NCBI RefSeq assembly: GCF_017591425.1
Contig: NW_024467104.1
Span: forward strand, 558,001-622,000
Direction: 5' to 3'
Origin: Ochotona curzoniae
Lineage: Eukaryota; Chordata; Mammalia; Lagomorpha; Ochotonidae
Length of the DNA stretch: 64,000 nt
Shown: piece by piece, positions 23,887-35,979 of the stretch
Layout of the letters: every line of letters starts with the position of its first letter
How positions within the stretch are numbered: position 1 is the stretch's first letter
Position numbers and translations under genes: made by a program
The notes under the pieces: generated by a model
What the model was told of the DNA's origin: nothing
The model's input: the letters and a program-made list of their open reading frames with translations, nothing else
Database searches by the model: none

Positions 23887-24727
23887 AGGATATTATTTTC
23901 AACAGTTTTTTGGTTTGTAGACATGGGTGAAGCGATGAATGGTTGGGCTGAAAACTGGGAGTAAAAAGAATACTCAGAAACTAAATAGCTCTGAGCCTCT
24001 TAATACGCTTACCTTTGTGCATCTTCAGTGAACAAGTTAATTGAGTATTATTAAAACTGACATAATTATTTCCTACTCTGTGATTTGTAGTGTTTTTAAT
24101 GGGTATGGGTAACAGTAGTTTTAAAATACAAATATTTAGTGTTTGTCTGTATCCAATGACTGATACATAGAACAGGAATTCCAAATATGTATATCGACTG
24201 TTGATTGCTTATTTCATGTTGGCCTTATTATTTTTGTTGCTGTTTTTACAGAATGTACTGTTTTGGATCTCTAGATCCTGTTTAATTTGAAAGAGGAGAA
24301 CAATATTTATGATCTCTAAAGAATTTTAGGAAGAAACTTTACAAATTATGCACCACTTCACAGAGGATATGATATGGAATTCCTAAATAAATATTGCTCT
24401 TTTTGTGTTTCTATGTTTCACAGAAATCTGTGGTTCTAAATTTGCATGTTAATGAGTTGTTTCTTCTTTCACTTTTTCTTTTACATATTTTTTACGTTAT
24501 TTATAAAATACATTTTAGATGAAAAACTCACTTTTAAATTGATTTCTACCCTTCAATGCAGGTCTGTTCATTCTATCTGGATTCCTATGTCTAACAACCC
24601 CGACTTTTTTTTATTCTGTCATCAATTAAGAGAATTTTGATTTTTTTGGCCCAAAACTGAGCATTTTGTTTGCTCATTTAGATGAACAATCTGTGCCTAT
24701 CATATGTTAGAAAATCAATAATTTTAG
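23887..24727. other. 3' flank, no gene seen
   Basis: AT-rich, with AATAAA at about 24386 that could serve polyadenylation. No other feature supported. Confidence 0.45.
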
Positions 24728-25006
24728 AGCCTGCTGACACGACCTCACATGTTAGGCATTGCTTGACATGTCAGCCTTCCATATAGATGCTGGTTTTAGT
24801 CCTGACTGCGTCATTTCTGCTCCATCTCCCTCCTGCTATGCCTGAGATAGCTAGGGAAGAGGTCCAATGCTTGGACCCTTGCACCCATGTGAAGGACCAA
24901 GAAGAAACTCCAAATCGTGCCTTTGGTCTAGCCCAGCTCCTGCCAATGTGACCAGCTGGGGATTGAGCAGTGTATGCAAGAGCTTTCTCTGTCTTTCACT
25001 CTTTCG

Positions 25007-25040
<34 letters not shown>

Positions 25041-25094
25041 TTCTCTTTCTCTGGAACTATGTCTTTCAAATAACAATAAATATTTTTTTAAAGA
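24728..25094 (+). repeat. C-type SINE with expanded CT tract
   Basis: Older SINE copy (CCTGCTGACACGACC head, CTTGGACCCTTGCACCCATGTG, GCTGGGGATTGAGC). The 3' TCTCTCT stretch has grown to a pyrimidine microsatellite at about 25005-25052, followed by CTTTCAAATAACAATAAA. Confidence 0.72.
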
Positions 25095-28000
25095 AAAAGA
25101 GTGAGTTTGATTTCATGAAAAATTGGATTGATATTTTGTTCTAGATTTTAATTTTGCAGGTAATTGAATTTTTAAATCTTATTTTTACCATTGGTCATCG
25201 CTGCTAATCTTAACAATCTCTTACTGAGATGAAATCTTGACAAAATATGTGTCCACACTGACATTTAAAGTTCCACATATTTTTTTTTTCTAATTAAAGT
25301 AGGTGTTACGCACTTTTTGTTAATTCTGAGGTAATCACAGAGACACTTCAATAAATAAAGGCATGTCTTAGAATAGACTAAGTATGGTATGTGGCAATTT
25401 ACTATTGCAATTTTGTAGAATTCTTTCAGATAATAAACAATACTTTATTCTATACCATTGTGCATTTTGCTTATTTGTGGTCTTACTCTCAACATGCATG
25501 ATGAATTTTTGTACACCTTATATTCTAGGCAGGAAGGTGAGAAAAAAACCCAAGGGAGAGTTTCCCTGCTTCTCTAGTGTGGTTAGTGCAAAAAGGGAAG
25601 ATTTAGCAGGAGAAACACCAGGGGCATGATAAATACAGCCTAAAATAGTTGTTAAGTAAGTAAACTATTATGTTCATTATAACAAGAAAAAAAGAAGCAG
25701 TGAAAAGGATCATGGAGCATATGGAATTAATATTTAAATCCTTAAACAGCTCTTCACATAAGTTATTTCTAACATTGCTACATCTTTTTTTTTTTTCAGG
25801 ATATTTTGTAGAGTACAAGTTATATCAGAAAGCAGAGTTTACCTTTAATTGCTTCTTTTAATGCCCTAGAGGATGACAATCAGGGACTTGTAGGTTATGA
25901 TCCTCGAGAAAGTGAGAGAAAAAACACTGATTTTGGGAACCCTCCCTACTAAGATCTTCTCCGGTCAGAGGGAACTATGTCTCTTACAAAGGCTCTGTCT
26001 GAAGGTGAGAGAATATGTAGATAACTTTTTCTTTTCTTATCAAATTTATCTAGAAGAAGCCTTAGGTTTTGCTGATTATTCTTAGGAAAAGATATATTTG
26101 AGAGAGTAGGGTGGGCTGAATTTAAGTTATATAGACTCAATGTATTGGAAATTCTATATGAAATTGTTTGCTTGAATACCCACCCCCAATGTTTCTAGCA
26201 TTGTATATCTCATTTCTTCTTTTTAAAGTAAAAAATAAAAAAAACTAAAAAAATTTATAAATAAATAAAATAACTCCAAGTAATAATTACATTAAGAAAA
26301 GAAAGATAATAACACTTATGGGAGACTTTTTCAAGAGGAATATTTTTAAAATAGAACTGAAAGGAAAAGACTGAGACTTCAGGAGGGGTATAATGAGGAC
26401 TCAAAGTAATAAGATTTTAAAACACAAGATTAAAAGAAAACACAACTTGGTCATAAAGCAAAAAGTGAGCTAAAATAGAAGGCAGACTTTAGAAATACAT
26501 GTCTCCCAAATTCAACCATATAAAGCTCAGGGTAGCTTCCCAAAACAAAGCATGATCCAGTGGAAAAGGCTAGTACTATCTCATAATTAGAAACTTTGAT
26601 AGAGAGTGATAAAAAAAAGTTTGTAAGTTCTCATCATGCTCACTCATGAATGGAGAAATCTCTTTCTTTAACAATAAGAATGAACTATAAAAATTGCCTT
26701 TACTTTTGTCCTCAAATGCTTGGATGTACAAATGTTTAGGACTGTGAAGAGATTCTTAGTATGCTGTGATATTTCAATCGTTTAGAAGAGATTTTTGTGT
26801 ATTCTTCAACCCTCTACGATCTTATAAAAATGATGGCTGATTGGAAAATGTTCATTGTAAGAATATGTTCAAAATATGCCTGGCATGTGTGGCTAAACTT
26901 ACTTAAATGAGAATACTGCCACCTGAACTGTACGTGCTGGTTAAAGCAATATTCTCAATCCCTGTAAACATAGTTTTGTTAGATTTATCAAATAAAGTAT
27001 AGCATGAAAGAATAAATCTGAAGTTCACATCAACAAAGAGATGAATTTTTAAAAGCAAAAACATTTTTCCATGACATTTTTGAAACATCATGTAACCATT
27101 ATTTTTTAATTTATGTGAAATTATTGAACCTGTCTGTGATACCAGTTAGGGAACTGCCACCATTCTTTACTCCTTTCTCATGGTTGCCTTTAGATTATAA
27201 TGGCTCCTTAAGCTTCTCCCTCTTTTCTTGCAAGGCAATAGAGAAGGAATAAGGTTTTAAATGACTTTCAAGGCAGGGAGCAGGAGTCCTAGACAGAAAT
27301 CATTGATTTTTAAAAAGTGTGTAAGATTTTATTGTGTTTCTCCTTAAATGAGCCCATCATTTTTCTAACTTCCATCCTGTAGATTTTGCCTTTAAGAAAA
27401 TATTCAGAATGTTTTGAAACATCTCAACACTATCATTAGATTAATTTGCATAGATTTATAACTTAAGGACTGTTACAAGTGGTCCACAGAATTATTAAAT
27501 GAAATACGCGGACATGAACTTCACAAAGTGAAATGTTAAGATGTGTCTGTAAAATATGAGTCAGTCACTGTCACTGTTAACCAAGGAGACCAGGTGAAGT
27601 GCACCACACCTGTCCGCCACGGGTCACATTATGACTTCATGCTCTTTGCTCATCTTCACCTGGAATTAAAGTAGTTTAGTAAATAATAATCTCTTGAAAA
27701 CCACTGGCGTTTAACCTCCTTTGTCAAAGAGAAAATTGAGAATTGGAATGTTGAACTAAAAAATTATTACTGCTTAAATGGGTTGATGTTTAAATATATC
27801 ACAATATTAGAAGATGGCATTGTTATATGGAAACTGTTATAATTTCAGGAGTTATCTCACAATTAGCTAACTAGCAACTGTAGGACTGTCATGATTAATT
27901 TTTTGCCTTAAGATTTGTAGAACCGGTGAAGTTCAGTGAGAACTTAGTGCTGTAATTGAGCATTGCAATCTGTGTTATCATCCAAATTGATGAAGTTAGT

Positions 28001-28226
28001 AATTATTAACATTTAAGGTAACTATATAGCTATCTTTGAGAATGATTCAGATTAGTTTTATTATTATGGAGAAACTTGTTTACTAGTAAAACTATGCATG
28101 TTTTTATTATTGTTGCATTGATAGTAGCATTCATCAGTGTTTCAACAGAGATGTATTTTGTTTCACCCATATACTCTACAATGGAGCTAGTTAAGCAAAC
28201 TTTCTCTATTCATCACCTTCTGAATT
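25095..28226. other. Intergenic / upstream of OR5D16-like gene
   Basis: About 3.1 kb of AT-rich DNA with A-rich runs near 26225-26275. No repeat or gene that I can name. Confidence 0.45.
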
Positions 28227-28227
28227 C

Positions 28228-28248
28228 TACTTCCAAAACTTCTTTCAG
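28228..28248 (+). other. Candidate 3' splice acceptor before OR5D16-like CDS
   Basis: ACTTCCAAAACTTCTTTCAG ends 17 bases before the ATG at 28266. Confidence 0.45.
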
Positions 28249-28265
28249 ATTGTACCAAGGGAAAA

Positions 28266-29225
28266 ATGTATCTCACAGGAAGAAATGTAACTTCTGAAGC
28301 CACATTCATACTCCTGGGCTTCTCAGATTCTCCGGCACTGCAGGTTCCCCTCTTCCTGGTGTTCCTGGTAGTCTACAGCTTCAGTGTGGTAGGGAATCTT
28401 GGCATGATCATGATTATCACGGTGAACCCCGCATTGCACACTCCCATGTACTTTTTCCTCAGCCACCTTTCATTTGTGGATTTTTGCTTTTCCTCTATCA
28501 TTGCTCCCAAGATGCTGGTGAATCTAATTGCAGAAGACAGAACCATTTCATTTACAGAGTGCATAGTACAATACTTTCTCTTTTGTACCTTTGTGGTAAC
28601 TGAAGCCATCTTATTATCTGTGATGGCTTATGATCGCTTTGTGGCCATTTGCAATCCTCTGCTCTACGTCATCACTATGTCTCCAAAGCTCTGTGTCATG
28701 TTGGTGATTGGGTCGTACACGTGGGGAATGACATGTTCCATGGTACTGACATGCTTTGCTTTAAAATTATCCTTCCATGGTGTCAACACTATCAATCACT
28801 TCTTCTGTGAATTCTCCTCACTTCTCTCCCTTTCCTGCTCTGACACTCACACCCACCAGCTGCTTCTGTTCATTTTTGCCACCTTCAATGCGGTCAGCAC
28901 ACTCCTCCTCATCCTCATGTCTTACGTGTTCATCGTCGTGACCATCCTCAAGATGCACTCAGCCAGTGGACGCCGCAAAGCCTTCTCCACCTGCGCCTCC
29001 CACCTGACTGCTATCACCATCTTCTATGGCACCATCCTCTTCCTCTACTGTGTGCCCAATTCCCAAAATTCCAGAAATACATTTAAAGTTGCCTCTGTGT
29101 TTTACACAGTGGTGATCCCCATGTTGAATCCTCTGATCTACAGTCTAAGAAATAAAGAAGCCAAGGATACACTAGCCAAAATAATTGTATCTATTTCTTT
29201 TCCTGTTAAATGTATGCACTACTAG
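28266..29225 (+). CDS. OR5D16: Olfactory receptor, OR5D16-like
   Basis: Complete 319-residue class II odorant receptor. The N-terminus [21 protein letters not shown], with glycosylation site N7, resembles the start of human OR5D16 as I recall it. The protein runs a few residues longer than its neighbours after [12 protein letters not shown], which also fits OR5D16. [56 protein letters not shown] and [13 protein letters not shown] are intact. Residues 119-265 are encoded by DNA about 98 percent identical to the OR5D18-like gene 20.6 kb upstream, while both ends are much more different. The middle therefore looks D18-derived and the ends D16. The start context AAAAATGT is weak, but no better in-frame ATG exists nearby. 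The ligand is unknown. Confidence 0.94.
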   Translation: MYLTGRNVTSEATFILLGFSDSPALQVPLFLVFLVVYSFSVVGNLGMIMIITVNPALHTPMYFFLSHLSFVDFCFSSIIAPKMLVNLIAEDRTISFTECIVQYFLFCTFVVTEAILLSVMAYDRFVAICNPLLYVITMSPKLCVMLVIGSYTWGMTCSMVLTCFALKLSFHGVNTINHFFCEFSSLLSLSCSDTHTHQLLLFIFATFNAVSTLLLILMSYVFIVVTILKMHSASGRRKAFSTCASHLTAITIFYGTILFLYCVPNSQNSRNTFKVASVFYTVVIPMLNPLIYSLRNKEAKDTLAKIIVSISFPVKCMHY

Positions 29226-30385
29226 GGTACAAGTTTAATTTAGTTATCACACAATAATATTTTGGTTGTTTTAGTGAGATAAATTCAATAGTTCATTTTT
29301 TAGAAACATCAGATTTTGAAAAAATCATTTACAATGAAATAAATGTGAGGTTTACTTAAGCACAGAGATTTTTTTAGTAGATTTGTACTTATTTAAGTCT
29401 GACAAGATTCAGTGTCCTCTTCATTCATTGTCTATAAAGTAAGTAGCTTATATAGTAGTTTTTTTGAGGAAATCAGATACATCATAATGGTATTCTGTGT
29501 ACATGTGTTGAAGCCACACTGTCATTTACTGACTGTCAATGAATGGATTGTAGGCAATAAATCAATAACAATCTTTTTTTAGATATTTAGTGAAATAAAT
29601 GACAGGAGAAATTAGTCTCATTTTAATATAACTTATAATCCAATGTTATAGGGAAGCCATAAAATCGGTGGGGAGAATGTTCTCAAATTCATTTTGGGGT
29701 ATTAAAGCTAATATTTCTTCCTTGCTATTTTACTGTGACCTTAATGCCAGCACAGTTTTTAAGAAAAAAGAATTTCAAGCAAGTGATTTTTTTATTAAAA
29801 AGAAAAGAGTTTGAACAATGTTCAGGAAATTATTGTGTAAAACCAAGTAAAAAAAATTCTGAATATTTAATAGTAAAATGCTATTTTACTATCTATAATG
29901 CTTTGATATAATGCCATGGGTAAGTGTGTACATTGTATGGTGCTTCATGTTGTCCTTCACTAAATTGTTTCAGGAAATATTTCCAGTAAGAATGAAATGA
30001 CTTAGCGGTTTATAAATATTAGATTATTATGCATAATACATTTGGAAAAAAAATAAGCTGTTCATTTTAATGGCTATGCTTATTTTTTATAACCTATCAA
30101 TTAAAAACTATAAAGACTAGATTTCATTTCATTTTGTAGATATATATATATATATACACAACCTATAACATTTTATTGTTCCAGTCATCAGTTGGTGGAC
30201 AGTGTGTTGATTCCATATCTTAGCTGTTTTGAATTGAACTGAAATGATAGCTCAACTGTTGCTCAAATAACACTCTCATGATGATTTTGTTTTGTTTCAG
30301 TGAATTCTCAGGAGTGGGATGGTTCAGTCTGATTGCTATGTGAAGGTATGCTGTTGTAAATTAAAATTTTAAAAAATGGGAACAA
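29226..30385. other. Intergenic, no gene seen
   Basis: AT-rich, with a short TA repeat at about 30140-30156. No gene supported. Confidence 0.5.
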
Positions 30386-31012
30386 AACCTTAGTTCTGGC
30401 ATTTGCATGTGCTGGTGGGTGCTACAAACTGGCCCTGCCTGCCCTCGTGCCAGCTCCAGCTCTCAGTACATTCAGGTGGGTTCCTGTTAGGTGAATTCTA
30501 CAGTTCAGCTGTCTCAGCCCTTCACAACTCCTACCTGGCAGGTGCAGCAACCGCACAGAAAATGAGTCCACACTCCCATACAGAATCCGCCCCCAAGTCC
30601 TGGTTCTCTTGCTTTTTGGTAGGTACTGTGGCTCAGCCTGCCATGGTCCAATACCTGCTCATGGGAAGGTAGTGTGGCAAAGCAAGGCAGGCAGCAGGCA
30701 ATGGTATTTAGTCCATGAGGGTGGGTGCATTGTTCTGACCCCGACACCCTCTCCGCTTTCCCTCCTTTAAAGCGCTCCATCTCAGCTCCCTTGCCTGCCC
30801 GCAAGTGCAATGATGTGGTCCTGGGAAACCCCGAGAAGTTATTGCTGCCCTACTAAACATGCCCTCAGCCACTCCCACACATCCCAAAACCACATTCCCA
30901 GGCGATCTGTAGCCCCTCTTCCTGCTGGCCCGGTGGCATGTTCCCACTGGTGTTACCTGCCTTCCCCACAAATCTTTTTACAAAGAGAGAGAGAAAGAGG
31001 GGAGAGAGAGAA
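30386..31012. other. GC-rich block of unknown origin
   Basis: About 600 bases clearly richer in G+C than the surroundings, ending in a GA-rich run at about 30979-31012. It has ORFs on both strands (for example 30403-30672 plus and 30514-30810 minus), but the translations show no known domain and the plus-strand ORFs are short. Words such as TGGCTCAGCCTGCC and GGTCCAATACCTGCTCATGGG suggest an old LTR or other retroelement piece. I do not recognise it. Confidence 0.4.
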
Positions 31013-31159
31013 AATAAGCAATCATGATGTCATACTGGTATAGTTAGCATAAATTTGGTAAGCATATTTGCCTGATTGGATAATACACAGGATATACATA
31101 AGGCACTTCATAAATATGTACAAGTTTTACTTCTCTGTTAAAAAACAGATTCTAAAAGT

Positions 31160-31425
31160 TTTACACGGCAGATACCAATTTGGGTTTCTCCATGTAATAC
31201 AGGAGTTTGAATCCTTGCTCCAGTTTAGGCATCTTGCTAGATAAAGCTCACCATAAGAGGCATTCTGTCGTTTTTAAGCACCTGGACCCTCGCTACTCAT
31301 GTGGAGTTTTCTAATTCTAGTTTCGGCCAGTCCAGCCTGGTTTGGTGGGTATGTGCAGACAGAACTGGCAAGTAGGGAATCTCTGTCTTTCTCTTTGACC
31401 TTCAAATAAATACAAATAAATTAAA
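31160..31425 (+). repeat. C-type SINE, old degenerate copy
   Basis: GGAGTTTGAATCC (promoter B-box-like), GCACCTGGACCCTCGCTACTCATGTGG and a 3' end CTTTCTCTTTGACCTTCAAATAAATAC. Confidence 0.55.
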
Positions 31426-31556
31426 ATGAGAAAAAATAATCATTTCCCATCTAAACATTATGATTTATAAACAGAAGTGGTAAGCTATAATGATATGGAG
31501 TAACAAACCCTCACACATGTATGGAGAATGGAGATATTGTAATTCATTGGAAAGAC

Positions 31557-32011
31557 AATGTTAGAACACTTTGTGGCAGTTACACCTGCTGCTTTAAATG
31601 CTCGTCGTGCCTCAGAACATCTGTGTGGAGCTGGTTTCTGGCTGCCCCCTCTGTGCTGCGTTCCTTGTGCTTAGCTCTTGACGTCCCATCTTATAAATCA
31701 AGTGTTTTTGTTCTCTTTTGCAATTTTCCTCCTGTCTTTTGCCTGCTCTGATGTGTCTGTTAATGACCTCATGGCACTCATTGTGTCCACTTTTAAGGAG
31801 ATCCTTACCACCGCCCCTTACTTGTTCATTCTGGTAATTATCCTGAGATGTATCCCACAAAGGGAAGACAACGCTTTTCCACCTGTCCACTCACCGCACA
31901 GCAAGAGTGGCCACCGTGTTTGACACAGCAGCGACTCCCATGCTAAATCCCCTGATTTATAGACTGAGGAACAAGGCTGTGAAAGAGGCCCTGAAGGAAG
32001 CGGTAGGATCT
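31557..32011 (+). pseudogene. Olfactory receptor pseudogene, OR5L-like, 3' half only
   Basis: The sequence follows the OR5L genes from just after the MAYDR motif (CACTTTGTGGCAGTTACACC corresponds to the codons for RFVAIC) through GTGGAGCTGGTTTCTGGCTGC, the TACTTGTTCATTCTG of TM5, the GGGAAGACAACGCTTTTCC of the KAFST region and AATCCCCTGATTTATAGACTGAGGAAC of TM7. The first half is missing or unrecognisable. There are several small frame-shifting losses, and a larger deletion removes the TM6-to-TM7 region after the STCASHL codons. It cannot encode a receptor. It lies about 2.3 kb after the OR5D16-like gene and is the decayed third member of the L subfamily here. Confidence 0.88.
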
Positions 32012-32734
32012 GTAATCCTGTGTTTACAGCAGCACAATCTATAACTGTAGATTACTTTCAGTGGAAATAGTTTATCAGGTGGACATAGAGTTGCAAAAAG
32101 GACTTTCAAATGGAGTGTATTTGGGTGGATATTGATATGCGAGTTAGAGTAATATTTGATAACCAGAGGACCATATGTACTCTTCTTTGTTTTCCATTTG
32201 AATGCATATGAAGTCATACCTTATACTCATTACTCATGAGTTAAAATAAATCTCTCTTGCTTACTCTTCTGTTCGCATTTGGTCTGTGTATATTTGTGTA
32301 AAAATGAAAGTCTTCACTAAGATAAAACCAGTATTTTCTAATAAAGTACAATTAAACTACATTAATTGTGCTAAGATAGATAATATTTACATTTTTCTTT
32401 AAAATTTTAGAATGAGTATCTTATGTGTTTAAATGTATTGAATATGATTTTTAGTCACTTTCTGGTGGTCATACTTAGTCCTCTCATATTTTTGCCTTAA
32501 CTTTTATTTACAAGGATATACTTTATGAACTTACAAAATAATTTATCTGCAAAAGGGAGAATGTTACCTCTTTCTATTCTAGCAGAGTTCAAAGGTTCAT
32601 TTCATTCTTAACATAAAATTTACCATTATGTAGTACAATTAATTAGCAAATGATCTCATGTTAATTTTCATTCTACATTTCCCTTTTGCTTTCTGTTTTG
32701 CCTCACATTTTAATTAAACATTCAGATTTAGTTA
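32012..32734. other. Intergenic, no gene seen
   Basis: AT-rich sequence between the pseudogene and a SINE. Nothing supported. Confidence 0.5.
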
Positions 32735-32748
32735 GAAAAGAGATTCCA

Positions 32749-33083
32749 GGGCCTGTCGGCTTGGCCTAGCGGTTAAAGTGCTCGCCTTGAACGCACTGGG
32801 ATCCCATATGGGCGCCGATTCTAATCCTGGCAGCTCCACTTCCCATCCAACTCCCTGCCTGTGGCCTGGGAAAGCAGTCAGGGCAGCCCAAAGCTTTGGG
32901 ACCCTGCACCCATGTGGTATACCCGAAAGAAGTTCCTGGTACCCGGCTTCAGATCAGCATAGCATCGGCCGTTGTGCTCACTTGGGGAATGAATCATCAG
33001 ATGGAAGATCTTCCTCTCTGTCTCTCCTCCTCTCTGTATATCTGACTTTCCAATAAATACATAAATCTTAAAATAAAAAAAAA
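32749..33083 (+). repeat. C-type SINE with perfect target-site duplication
   Basis: Full-length copy (GGGCCTGTCGGCTTGGCCTAGCGG head, ATCCCATATGGGCGCC, GGGACCCTGCACCC, CTTGGGGAATGAATC, CTGACTTTCCAATAAATAC, A-rich tail). It is flanked by GAAAAGAGATTCCA at 32735-32748 and 33084-33097. Confidence 0.95.
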
Positions 33084-33399
33084 GAAAAGAGATTCCATAC
33101 ACTATTTTTGTGTGTTTTCATGTTGTGTAAATTTCATTTAATGGTTCAAGTTGGTGGCTTAGACCATGGATTTTTAGTGTTTTAGAGTGCTGGAAAACAG
33201 AAAGTAGAAATCAGTAGAACTGGGCTGTAACCAAAGTGTGGACTCTGCTCTCAGGAAATTCAAGGGAGAATCTAATGTTTTGCCTCTCACAGCTCTGGTT
33301 TTTGCAGACATTTCTTGAATTGTGGACACATCACTTCAGTTCTCAACATGAGCATCATCAAACATCTCCCTGCTCTGTTTCGTATCTTTTCCTATTCCT

Positions 33400-33430
33400 G
33401 TGGTGGTGGTGGTGGTGGTGGTGGTGTGTG

Positions 33431-33458
<28 letters not shown>
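33400..33458. repeat. Compound (GGT)n-(GT)n microsatellite
   Basis: About eight TGG units run directly into a long GT run. The glycine/tryptophan and Cys-Val ORFs here are repeat artefacts. Confidence 0.95.
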
Positions 33459-33459
<1 letters not shown>

Positions 33460-33461
<2 letters not shown>

Positions 33462-33978
33462 CCACACTCTTACAATGACACATGTGATGGCATTTAGGGT
33501 GCCCTTCCCCTCAGAAAGTCACATAGTCTTTTCATGTAAAATTCCTTAACCCACTCCTACCAGCATTGCTTTCCCAATATGGGACTATATGTAGTTTCCA
33601 GGGAGGAGCATCTGATATTCCAACAGTTCATTCTCAGGTTAACACATCTGTGCTTTACAAGCGCAGCCATACTTCTACTTCTGCTATGTAACTCTGGTAT
33701 ACATCATACACATGTGCAATGTAAAAAAAAATCAGGCATTTATTATCTCACATACTCAATAAATTTCTTTGCTTTGCTACTCTTATTATTAAAACATGTA
33801 AACTGTAATCATGTGGAAGATTTTGCTGCCAAACCCAGTATGTTAAACTGCAGTCATGCTATTACTTATGAATAATTTCTAGTTAGAGAAATGCACTACC
33901 ATGTGGCTATGAAGTAAATGAGGTGCTAAATAGATCTGCAGTTATTTTACTGGGTTGACATTTTGCATATCATTGGCA
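33460..33978. other. Intergenic, no gene seen
   Basis: Unique AT-rich sequence up to the SINE target site. Confidence 0.45.
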
Positions 33979-33992
33979 ATAGGTAGACTCTT

Positions 33993-34309
33993 AAAAAAAA
34001 AAGATTTATTTTTATTGGAAAGTCAGATACACAGAGAGGAGGAGAGACAGAGAGGCAGATCTTCCATCCGATGATTCACTTCCCAAGTGGCCGCGACAGC
34101 TGGAGCTGAGCCAGGAGCCAGGAGCCCCTTCCAGGTCTCCCACATGGTTGCAGAGTCCCAAAAGCTTTGGACTGTCTTCAGTTGCTTTCCCAGGCCACAA
34201 ACAGGGAGCTGGATGGGAAGCAGGCTGTCAGGACTAGAACTGGCGCCCATATGGGATCCTGGGCCTGCAAGGTGGGGACCTTAACCACTATGCTATCGCG
34301 CTGGGCCCG
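33993..34309 (-). repeat. C-type SINE with target-site duplication
   Basis: Minus-strand full-length copy from a T/A tail to CGCGCTGGGCCCG. It is flanked by ATAGGTAGACTCTT (33979-33992) and ATAGGTAAACTTT (34310-34322), which match with one or two substitutions. Confidence 0.92.
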
Positions 34310-34322
34310 ATAGGTAAACTTT

Positions 34323-35422
34323 TAAGATGAAGGCAGTTGTTCTTTCTTATACTTTGACTCCTCAACTGAACAGATTCCCTCAACCTCATTGTTACCGACT
34401 CCTTGGCTAATACAGTTCTATGCTGGGACGGGGCTATTGTGTCTGTTTGGTGAATTAAAAGTTACTCAGCATTCCTGCCTCTGCCAGTTTGATGAGATTA
34501 TGCTACCCCTTGTTTGTGGTAAGTGAAAATGTCTCCAGACTGCTAGATTTCCCCAGGAGAGCAAACATCACTCAGGTGGGAGCCACTGAGCAATGCATTC
34601 AGATAGCAGAGCTCAGGTCTCTTCTGATGAAATTCCAAAGTGGAAAATCCCAGCACAGCTTTCTCACCTCCTCCTCCATGCTCATCTCAGCCAGTCACTA
34701 ATGTGATCTTCCTCCTCTCGAATCCAAAACGTACCTCTCACACATGTCGGGTTTCAGGACTGCAGAGACAGTTCCGTTCAGTTGAGTGAGGATAGCCGTC
34801 TGTCTCCACAGGCTACTAAATTATAGACAAGCTTTTCATATCGTAAGACCAATGTCAGTATTATATCAGCAAAAAAAAAAAAAAGAGGAGCACTTCATAT
34901 GCAGCTTCACATTAAAAAAAAAATAGAAATTAGATTTCACTTCCCTCCCAGTGACAGAACACAGGTACACTCCCACTCCAGTTATCATTGAGAATAACCA
35001 AGGAAGTAAGGGCTTCTCAAACTTTTGTAACCCAGCAACTATATACAAATCATTTTGGCATTATTATTGTATAAATACATAGACATACGCATATACACAC
35101 AGATGTGCACACAATCTTTACAGTATTATATATATATATGAGAAATGCAAAGGAGATTGAAAGGTAAATTTATTTTGGTACAAAATACTTGAATAACCAT
35201 GTATGTTTTTTCATAATTCAAAATTTCATGAACTGTTGAAATTTTCATTTGTTTACACACACACATATGTGTATGTATGAATAAAATTATGCATATTATC
35301 TCCCTCTCTACCTTTATTAGAAAGTGTATGCTTTGCAAACCCCACTTTTAATTTTTTGTTGCTGTCATGGGCTTTCACATGTAACTAACAATTATGCTTT
35401 GCTTTCCCCTACTGTTCCTGTT
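34323..35422. other. Intergenic, no gene seen
   Basis: Mixed sequence with poly-A runs near 34870 and 34912 and a short TA repeat near 35127. No gene supported. Confidence 0.45.
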
Positions 35423-35435
35423 CAATATTCTATTC

Positions 35436-35743
35436 CTTTTTAATTACGAAGTTAGATACACAGAGAAGGGGAGAGACAAAGATCTTCCATCTGATGATTC
35501 ACTCCCCAAGTGACCACAACAGCCAGAGCTGTGCTGATCCAAAGCCAGGTGCCAGGAGCTTCTTCAGGTTCTCCTGTGCAAGTGCAGTCTCTCAAGACTT
35601 TGAGCCATCCTAGATTGATTTCTCAGGCCACAAGCAGAGAGCTGGATTGGAAGCGGGGATGCCGGGATTAGAACCGTGCCCATATGGGATTCCAGTGCAT
35701 TCAAGGCAAGGACTTTAGCTGCTAGGCCAAGCCACCAGGCCCT
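35436..35743 (-). repeat. C-type SINE with target-site duplication
   Basis: Minus-strand full-length copy. It is flanked by CAATATTCTATTC (35423-35435) and CAATATTTTATTC (35744-35756), one mismatch. Confidence 0.9.
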
Positions 35744-35979
35744 CAATATTTTATTCTTGAGAAAATATTTACTGCATAGTTAGGTTTTATCTCCATTTCT
35801 CTTCTGTGGATCTTGAATATCACCTGAAACAAAATCTGAACAAGCTTAAAACATGTGTTGAGTGGGTATTTTCTTGAATGGTCTCGCCTGTGTGACTGGA
35901 ATTTGACTTAAATCTTGATCTCTGGGCTGTGGACTTTGACTTGAACGTTGATGAGTGAGCTGGTAACTGAGCCGGAGTT

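Noticed and set aside
17030..34780. A CCGTTCAGTTGA word near 17039 and again near 34773
   Set aside because: The flanks do not align, so I treat it as chance.
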